14,187 bases of DNA from Betaproteobacteria bacterium. GTDB taxonomy: Bacteria > Pseudomonadota > Gammaproteobacteria > Burkholderiales > SG8-39. The notes under the pieces were generated by a model. The model made no database searches, was not told the origin of the DNA, and worked only from the letters and a program-made list of their open reading frames with translations. Location: the NCBI GenBank assembly GCA_007280315.1, contig QYQC01000017.1, positions 1-14,187 of the forward strand, in the 5' to 3' direction. Below, in pieces: positions 1-6,302 of this stretch (position 1 is the stretch's first letter; the number at the start of each line of letters is the position of its first letter). Made by a program: the position numbers and the translations under genes.

Positions 1-587
1 AGCATCAGCACCGCGACCGTGCTCATGGTGAGGAAGGTGCGCAGCCTGCCATCGACGTCCTTGAGCCAGCGCGAAGTAAAAAACAGTGCGGTTGCGAAGG
101 AAACGGCCGCGCCCAGCGCAAACCCGACGCCAACGCCGATTTCAGACCAGCGCTCGGCGACATTGCCGCTCGCGCCCAGCACGTCGAGCGCCAGGGCCAG
201 ACCGCACAGCGCAACCGGCATTGCAATCAGGGCGCGCCGCGCCGGGCGTTCGCCGTCCGCAGCCCAGGATATGAGTGAAAAAATCATGGGAAAGGTATTG
301 AATGCAAGCAGGGCAAGCGCCACCGGAATGCGCGCTACCGCTGAATAAATGCAAAAGCTTTGGACCGCAATGAGTGCGCCGATTGCTACGGCGCGCCAGC
401 GCGTCGCTGCCGGAAGTGCGAGTGGTACCTTGCTGGCGAGAAGCAGCACGCCCACGAACAACGCCGCGCCGAGCGAGCGCGCTGCCACCGCGGTGGTGAT
501 GTTGACCCCGTGATCGATGGCGTAGCGGGCAGCGATGTGGTTGCTGCCGAAGGTGGTCGCGATGACCAGCAGTATCGCAATCGCCAT
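1..587 (-). CDS. EamA/DMT-family membrane transporter, C-terminal part cut off by window edge
   Basis: The minus strand is open from an ATG at 585-587 to the left edge, giving 195 residues. The translation is strongly hydrophobic with a regular succession of membrane segments: AIAILLVIATTF near the start, then roughly residues 38-52, 65-83, 85-105, 117-135 and 148-168, with another beginning at the edge. The GSNHIAARYAI stretch after helix 1 and the NTFP motif in helix 4 are typical of EamA (drug/metabolite transporter) proteins, which have two five-helix repeats in the inner membrane. The first repeat is complete and the second has started. The substrate cannot be read from sequence; family members export amino acids or other metabolites. 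A TTG at 612-614 in the same frame, preceded by GGAG at 10 nt, is an alternative start. It lies about 60 bp downstream of the fumarase and may be co-transcribed. Family call fairly sure; exact start less so. Confidence 0.8.
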   Translation of the reverse strand, partial: MAIAILLVIATTFGSNHIAARYAIDHGVNITTAVAARSLGAALFVGVLLLASKVPLALPAATRWRAVAIGALIAVQSFCIYSAVARIPVALALLAFNTFPMIFSLISWAADGERPARRALIAMPVALCGLALALDVLGASGNVAERWSEIGVGVGFALGAAVSFATALFFTSRWLKDVDGRLRTFLTMSTVAVLM

Positions 588-648
588 CCAGCGCGGAAAC
601 GGATTGCCGTGCAACGCTAAAGCGCTCCGCGCGCGCTGGCGGTCAAGC

Positions 649-2175
649 TCACGCCACGGCCACCGGAATCTTGAATTCCCTGATCCGCTTTTCCCACTCC
701 GCCGGGCCGGTCTTGTGTATCGACGCGCCGCTGGAATCCACTGCGACGGTGACCGGCATGTCCTTGACGTCGAATTCGTAAATCGCTTCCATGCCCAGAT
801 CGCCGAAAGCGAGAACGCGCGATTGTTTGATTGCCTTGGCTACAAGATAGGCGGCGCCGCCGACGGCCATGAGATACGCGGCCTTGTGCTTCTTTATCGC
901 CTCGATCGCGACCGGGCCGCGCTCGGATTTCCCGATCATGCCGATCAGACCGGTCTGCGACAGCATCATTTCGGTGAATTTGTCCATGCGCGTCGCCGTG
1001 GTCGGGCCGGCCGGGCCGACGACTTCGCCCTTGATCGGATCGACCGGGCCGACGTAATAGATAACGCGGTTGGTGAAAGCGACCGGCAGTTTCTCGCCCT
1101 TGCCCAGCATTTCCTGGATGCGCTGGTGGGCGGCGTCGCGGCCGGTCAGCATCTTGCCCGACAGCAGCAGGATGTCGCCTTGTTTCCAGGCCGCAACCTC
1201 TGCGGCGGTGAGCGTGTCGAGATTGACGCGCTTCGCGGTGGAGGCGGGCGCCCAGGTAACTTTCGGCCAGTCATCGAGCGCCGGCGGATCGAGCGCGACC
1301 GCGCCGGAACCGTCGAGCACGAAGTGCGCGTGGCGCGTTGCGGCACAATTGGGGATCATCGCAATCGGCTTGTTTGCGGCATGGGTGGGGTAGTCCATGA
1401 TCTTGACGTCGAGCACAGTGGACAGTCCCCCCAGTCCCTGCGCGCCGATGCCGAGTGCGTTGATCCGGGTGTAGAGCTCGACACGCAGTTCCTCCAGCTT
1501 CGATTTCGGACCGCGCGCGAGCAGTTCGTGCATGTCAAGGGGCTGCATCAGCACTTCCTTGGCCATCATCATCGCTTTTTCCGCGGTGCCGCCGACGCCG
1601 ATGCCGATCAGGCCCGGCGGGCACCAGCCCGCGCCCATGGTGGGCACTGTGTTCAGCACCCAGTCCACCACCGAGTCCGACGGGTTGAGCATGGCAAATT
1701 TCGATTTGGCTTCGGAGCCACCGCCTTTGGCCGCGACGGTGACATCGACTGTGTTACCAGGCACCACTTCCATGTGTACCACGGCGGGGGTGTTGTCCTT
1801 GGTGTTCTTGCGCGTGAACAGCGGATCGGCGAGTACCGAACCGCGCAGCGGGTTGTCCGGGTTGGTATAGGCGCGGCGCACGCCTTCGTTCACGGCGTCG
1901 TTGATCGAGCCGTTGAAGCCGTCCCAGCTCACGTCCATGCCGATCTTGAGATACACGTTGACTATGCCGGTATCCTGGCAGATTGGTCGGTGGCCTTCGG
2001 CGCACATGCGCGAGTTGGTCAGAATCTGCGCAATCGCGTCCTTGGCGGCCGGCGCCTGCTCGCGCTCGTAGGCGCGCGCAAGATGGTCAAGATAGTCTTT
2101 CGGGTGGTAATAGCTGATGAATTGCAGTGCGTCGGCGACGCTCTGGATCAGGTCGTCCTGTTTGATGGAGGTCAT
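649..2175 (-). CDS. fumA: class I (4Fe-4S) fumarate hydratase
   Basis: This 508-residue protein interconverts fumarate and L-malate in the cytoplasmic citric acid cycle. The architecture is that of oxygen-sensitive class I fumarases: an N-terminal alpha domain (about 1-285) and a C-terminal beta domain (about 330-508), fused in one chain of usual length. Likely cluster cysteines are C66 in HRPICQDTG, C185 in GAGWCPPG and C277 in MIPNCAATRHAH. The beta domain carries GRDAAHQRI and VGPAGPTTATRMDKF. I chose the ATG at 2173-2175 because AAAGAGAA lies just upstream. An ATG at 2202 is in frame but would put the ribosome-binding sequence inside the coding region. Some bacterial class I fumarases also hydrate mesaconate, and the upstream co-directional CoA-transferase gene makes that worth considering. 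The leader contains a long inverted repeat (2223-2274). Confidence 0.95.
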   Translation of the reverse strand: MTSIKQDDLIQSVADALQFISYYHPKDYLDHLARAYEREQAPAAKDAIAQILTNSRMCAEGHRPICQDTGIVNVYLKIGMDVSWDGFNGSINDAVNEGVRRAYTNPDNPLRGSVLADPLFTRKNTKDNTPAVVHMEVVPGNTVDVTVAAKGGGSEAKSKFAMLNPSDSVVDWVLNTVPTMGAGWCPPGLIGIGVGGTAEKAMMMAKEVLMQPLDMHELLARGPKSKLEELRVELYTRINALGIGAQGLGGLSTVLDVKIMDYPTHAANKPIAMIPNCAATRHAHFVLDGSGAVALDPPALDDWPKVTWAPASTAKRVNLDTLTAAEVAAWKQGDILLLSGKMLTGRDAAHQRIQEMLGKGEKLPVAFTNRVIYYVGPVDPIKGEVVGPAGPTTATRMDKFTEMMLSQTGLIGMIGKSERGPVAIEAIKKHKAAYLMAVGGAAYLVAKAIKQSRVLAFGDLGMEAIYEFDVKDMPVTVAVDSSGASIHKTGPAEWEKRIREFKIPVAVA

Positions 2176-2222
2176 GATGTTCTCTTTGAGAAGGAGCGGC
2201 ATTGCATGCCGGAGGCGATGCT

Positions 2223-2274
2223 TGCGAAGCCGCAGGCTTGGCCAAACAAAGGACTGGCCAAGCCTGCATTCGCG
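2223..2274. repeat. long imperfect inverted repeat between CoA-transferase and fumarase
   Basis: A perfect 13-bp inverted repeat, GCAGGCTTGGCCA at 2232-2244 and its complement at 2255-2267, encloses a 10-nt loop. After an asymmetric internal loop the stem extends by 5 bp (2224-2228 with 2269-2273). It lies about 50 nt upstream of the fumarase ATG on the minus strand and 56 bp downstream of the CoA-transferase stop. No T-run follows on the minus strand, so it is a poor intrinsic terminator. A leader hairpin, a processing or stability element, or an operator are alternatives. A TAAAAT hexamer lies just upstream on the minus strand (about 2278-2283) but I see no convincing -35 partner. Confidence 0.6.
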
Positions 2275-2330
2275 AAAATTTTACCACCATTGGCGCAGGG
2301 GAATTCGGCGTCGCGAGACAGCCGTTTGCG

Positions 2331-3512
2331 CTAGATCAAACCGTCAGCGCGCAGCGCTGAAATTTCAGCTTCGCCATAGCCGAGCCACGCAAGCACGTCG
2401 TCGGTGTGCGCGCCCAGCGCAGGAATGTTTCCCATGGTCTGAGTGAAGGCGTCGGACAGCGGCGGCGGCCGCAGCGCGGGAAGGGGCCCAGCGGGCGAAT
2501 CAACTTCGGACCAGCGTTCGCGTGCCCTCAGCTGCGGATGCTCGCGCAGGCCCTCGACGCTATTGACCGCCGCATTGGCAATGCTCGCGGCATCGAGCAG
2601 CGCGATCAATTCGGCCGCACGCAGCTTCGCCAGCCGTTCAGTCAGGATCGGTTCGAGCCGCTGCCGGTTGCCGCTGCGCTTTGCGTTGGAATCGAAGCGC
2701 GGATCGCTCGCCAGTTCCGGGGCGTTCAGCACTTTTTCGCAGAACAGCGCCCATTCGCGTTCGTTCTGAATTGCGATCATCACGGTATCGCCGTCGCCGG
2801 CGGTGAACGGACCGTAAGGATAAATGGTCGCGTGCATGGCGCCGGTACGTGCCGGCTGCGCCGCGCCGTCGAGCGCATAGTAAAGGGGGTAGCCCATCCA
2901 CTCCGCCAGGCAATCGAGCAGGGACACCTCGATACTGCTCCCTTCGCCGGTGCGCGCGCGCAGCAGCAGGGCGTTCAGAACGCCGCTGTAGGCGTACATT
3001 CCGCCGGCGATGTCGGCGATGGAGATGCCTGCCTTGGCCATGGCGGTGTCGCTGCCCGTAATGGCAAGCAAGCCCGCTTCGGCTTGGATCAGCAGGTCGT
3101 AGGCCTTCTTGTCGCGGTAGGGACCGCTTTCGCCATAGCCGGAAACGCCGCAGACGATGGTGCGCGGATTGATGCGGTGGATGGCTGCGGCGTCCAGTCC
3201 CAGGCGGGCGGCCGCGCCCGGCGCCAGGTTCTGCACGAATATGTCGGCGCGCGCGAGCAATCGCTGCAGCACCGGCAATGCCCGCGCATGCTTGAGGTCC
3301 AGCGTAACGCTTTCCTTGCCGCGGTTGGCCCAGACGAAATGCGAAGCAAGTCCGCGCGCGCGCTGGTCGTAGGCCCTTGCAAAGTCGCCGCCGCCGGGGC
3401 GTTCGATCTTGATCACGCGCGCGCCATTGTCCGCCAGGTGCCGCGTGGCGAGCGGCGCGGCGATCGCATGCTCCAGGGTGACGACGACTATGCCATCCAG
3501 GGGACGTTTCAT
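2331..3512 (-). CDS. CaiB/BaiF family III CoA-transferase
   Basis: This 393-residue protein belongs to the family III CoA-transferases, which move CoA between carboxylic acids through an aspartyl-CoA thioester. The N-terminus (PLDGIVVVTLEHAIAAPLA) and the KIERPGGGDFAR block are typical. The catalytic aspartate is very probably D167 in SIADIAGGMYAYSG, where family members carry this residue. WANRGKESVTLDLK and GYGESGPYRDKKAYDLLIQ are further family signatures. Length is normal. I chose the ATG at 3510-3512 because family homology begins there; an in-frame ATG 42 nt upstream would add a non-family extension. The ribosome-binding site is weak. Acyl specificity cannot be read from sequence: succinyl-CoA:mesaconate, citramalate, formyl-CoA:oxalate and carnitine enzymes all share this fold. 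It is upstream of, and co-directional with, the fumarase, and divergent from acs. Confidence 0.9.
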   Translation of the reverse strand: MKRPLDGIVVVTLEHAIAAPLATRHLADNGARVIKIERPGGGDFARAYDQRARGLASHFVWANRGKESVTLDLKHARALPVLQRLLARADIFVQNLAPGAAARLGLDAAAIHRINPRTIVCGVSGYGESGPYRDKKAYDLLIQAEAGLLAITGSDTAMAKAGISIADIAGGMYAYSGVLNALLLRARTGEGSSIEVSLLDCLAEWMGYPLYYALDGAAQPARTGAMHATIYPYGPFTAGDGDTVMIAIQNEREWALFCEKVLNAPELASDPRFDSNAKRSGNRQRLEPILTERLAKLRAAELIALLDAASIANAAVNSVEGLREHPQLRARERWSEVDSPAGPLPALRPPPLSDAFTQTMGNIPALGAHTDDVLAWLGYGEAEISALRADGLI

Positions 3513-3806
3513 TTTCGATCTTGGACCGGGGTAAAGACAGACGCGACCAAACATCGCCGCATCGCATAAGGTGGGGCGAAGTTACCACTGTTCCAAGAGA
3601 CGCGTCAACGCGGCGTCTGCGGGCTGCGGGTCTTGCGGCGCAGGCCGTTTCCGGCGAGCTTGGCTTTACAAACACTCGGATTAATGTTTTGATTTGTGCG
3701 GTACAGCCCCTGCGTAAGGTTGGCGTAAGGCTGGCTTCCCACAATCTCAGTTCTCGTCACGCTTTTGTCCTTTGTCACCTGGTATGAGGAAGAGGAGACC
3801 GTTGCC
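3513..3806. promoter_or_regulatory. divergent intergenic region between CoA-transferase and acs
   Basis: These 294 bp separate the two divergent genes and hold no convincing ORF. The segment near 3660-3700 is AT-richer than its surroundings. Within it TTTACA (3665-3670) and TTTGAT (3688-3693), 17 bp apart, form a weak sigma70-like pair reading toward acs. A GCGTAAGG octamer occurs twice in tandem around 3712-3730 and could be part of a binding site. The acs ribosome-binding site (GGAAGAGGAG) starts at about 3787. Promoter assignments here are tentative. Confidence 0.4.
3721..3736 (+). promoter_or_regulatory. possible sigma54-type -24/-12 element upstream of acs
   Basis: TGGC at 3721-3724 and TGGCT at 3732-3736 place GG and GC 10 nt apart, the spacing of sigma54 promoters (TGGCAC-N5-TTGCW). 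The match is partial: four of six bases in the -24 box and four of five in the -12 box. It would put the start near 3747 and give a 60-nt leader to the acs ATG. No activator gene is present in the window. GC-rich DNA yields such matches by chance. Confidence 0.2.
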
Positions 3807-5780
<1,974 letters not shown>

Positions 5781-5781
5781 C

Positions 5782-5810
5782 GCCAGCAGAGTAGTTTTTG
5801 GCTGTTTTTC
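5782..5810 (+). terminator. weak intrinsic terminator after acs
   Basis: GCCA (5782-5785) pairs with TGGC (5799-5802) across a 13-nt loop and is followed by TGTTTTTC. A competing stem, AAACAGCC at 5763-5770 with GGCTGTTT at 5800-5807, spans the stop codon. The T-run is good but the stem is short, so efficiency is uncertain. Confidence 0.4.
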
Positions 5811-5811
5811 C

Positions 5812-5840
5812 TTGCCTCGCAAGGGCTTATCGCGTAAGCT
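5812..5840 (+). promoter_or_regulatory. sigma70-like promoter in front of the tRNA-Ser pair
   Basis: TTGCCT (5812-5817) and TAAGCT (5835-5840) are 17 bp apart. The start would fall near 5847 in a GC-rich GCGCACC stretch, the kind of discriminator seen at stringently controlled stable-RNA promoters. It lies about 20 bp before the broken tRNA copy at 5867. I see no equally good promoter between 5868 and 6006, so the intact tRNA probably depends on it too. Confidence 0.45.
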
Positions 5841-5866
5841 GCGCACCTTCCTGAAATGCGGCAGCA

Positions 5867-5995
5867 GGAGAGGTGGCCGAGCGGTTGAAGGCGCACGCCT
5901 GACAACATGCCGCGCGAGCGGCGTGTTGCGGCGAAGGCTAACGCGAGCGAACGGCGAGGGTTAAGCGCGTAGCGCGGCCGAAGCCGAAAGCGTGT
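5867..5995 (+). pseudogene. interrupted and 3'-truncated tRNA-Ser copy
   Basis: Positions 5867-5901 are identical over 35 nt to 6007-6041 of the intact tRNA-Ser: acceptor 5' strand, D arm, anticodon 5' strand and anticodon base 34. The match then stops for 84 nt and resumes at 5986-5995 with GAAAGCGTGT, identical to 6042-6051. Joining 5901 to 5986 rebuilds the anticodon arm exactly, with no base lost or duplicated. After 5995 the copy is lost: the variable, T and 3' acceptor arms are absent and 11 unrelated bases lead to the intact gene. The copy cannot yield a mature tRNA by itself. The 10-nt second match is short, but its place and order make chance unlikely. Alternative: a 35-nt duplication with a coincidental match. 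Confidence 0.8.
5902..5985 (+). other. 84-nt hairpin-rich insert inside the broken tRNA-Ser anticodon loop
   Basis: The segment starts with an 11-bp hairpin at 5903-5913/5918-5928 (one G-U pair) closed by a GCGA tetraloop of the GNRA class. Further on are CGGC-CGAA-GCCG (5975-5986) and GCGC-GTA-GCGC (5965-5975). A longer stem, CTAACGCG (5938-5945) with CGTGTTAG (5991-5998), would compete with the tRNA anticodon stem. There is no ORF of note, no terminal transposon repeats and no flanking duplication. It is too short for a normal group I intron. A palindromic REP-like or other small non-coding mobile element, or a structured RNA segment, are possible. No second copy is seen in this window. Confidence 0.6.
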
Positions 5996-6006
5996 TAGTT
6001 CAGTAC

Positions 6007-6098
6007 GGAGAGGTGGCCGAGCGGTTGAAGGCGCACGCCTGGAAAGCGTGTATACGGGTTAAACCGTATCGCGGGTTCGAATCCCGCTCTCTCCGCCA
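6007..6098 (+). tRNA. tRNA-Ser (anticodon GGA)
   Basis: A complete class II tRNA. The acceptor stem is GGAGAGG (6007-6013) with TCTCTCC (6088-6094), discriminator G at 6095 and encoded CCA at 6096-6098. The anticodon arm is CACGC (6034-6038), loop CTGGAAA (6039-6045) with anticodon GGA at 6041-6043, then GCGTG (6046-6050). A long variable arm (TACGG with CCGTA) identifies serine, and the T arm is GCGGG-TTCGAAT-CCCGC (6071-6087). It should read UCC and UCU codons. It lies directly behind a truncated copy of itself. Confidence 0.97.
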
Positions 6099-6132
6099 GA
6101 AAGTCCGTAAATTTCATTGGTATTTACCCGGC

Positions 6133-6160
6133 TTGTAACTTCGCATTTTCCCTGTATTAT
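6133..6160 (+). promoter_or_regulatory. sigma70-like promoter of the S8 peptidase gene
   Basis: TTGTAA (6133-6138) and TATTAT (6155-6160) are separated by 16 bp, the best -35/-10 pair in the window. The start would be near 6167, leaving a leader of about 136 nt before the ATG at 6303. An inverted repeat GTAAAT/ATTTAC (6107-6112 and 6122-6127) lies just upstream of the -35 box and could be an operator. Confidence 0.6.
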
Positions 6161-6173
6161 GCCGTGCTCTGGG

Positions 6174-6221
6174 GATCGCGATTTTGGGAATCGTTCACCA
6201 AAATCCTGGATAACCGCGATC
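6174..6221 (+). promoter_or_regulatory. bulged hairpin in the leader of the S8 peptidase gene
   Basis: GATCGCG (6174-6180) pairs with CGCGATC (6215-6221) and the adjoining ATTTTGG (6181-6187) pairs with CCAAAAT (6198-6204). Together they form 14 bp on a continuous 5' strand, with a 10-nt bulge on the 3' strand and a 10-nt apical loop. It begins only a few bases after the predicted transcription start. No T-run follows, so it is not a plain terminator. A 5' stabilising structure or a regulated leader are possible; it matches no riboswitch class I recognise. Confidence 0.5.
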
Positions 6222-6302
6222 GGAATGTTCCTCCCAGGCCAGCCGCAGGTTAGTTGGCAGTAAGTAATTTTCGCTCAGTAAAATAATAATGGGAGAGGTG
6301 TC

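Noticed and set aside
535..2334. Plus-strand open frame of about 600 codons opposite the fumarase
   Set aside because: The composition is histidine-, arginine- and alanine-rich without any recognisable motif, and it mirrors a clear class I fumarase. It is a GC-rich antisense shadow.
2406..3569. Plus-strand open frame of about 390 codons opposite the CoA-transferase
   Set aside because: No family motif and no ribosome-binding logic; the minus-strand frame has all CoA-transferase signatures.
5902..5985. Group I or archaeal-type tRNA intron
   Set aside because: 84 nt is too short for a typical group I catalytic core, the position 34/35 differs from the usual archaeal 37/38 site, and the 3' half of the host tRNA copy is missing, so splicing could not give a mature tRNA.
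5867..6041. Direct repeat read as attL/attR of a tRNA-integrated island
   Set aside because: Only about 100 bp lie between the repeats, there is no integrase, and the duplicated part is the 5' half. Integrated islands usually duplicate the 3' half. The match resuming at 5986 also fits an insertion better.
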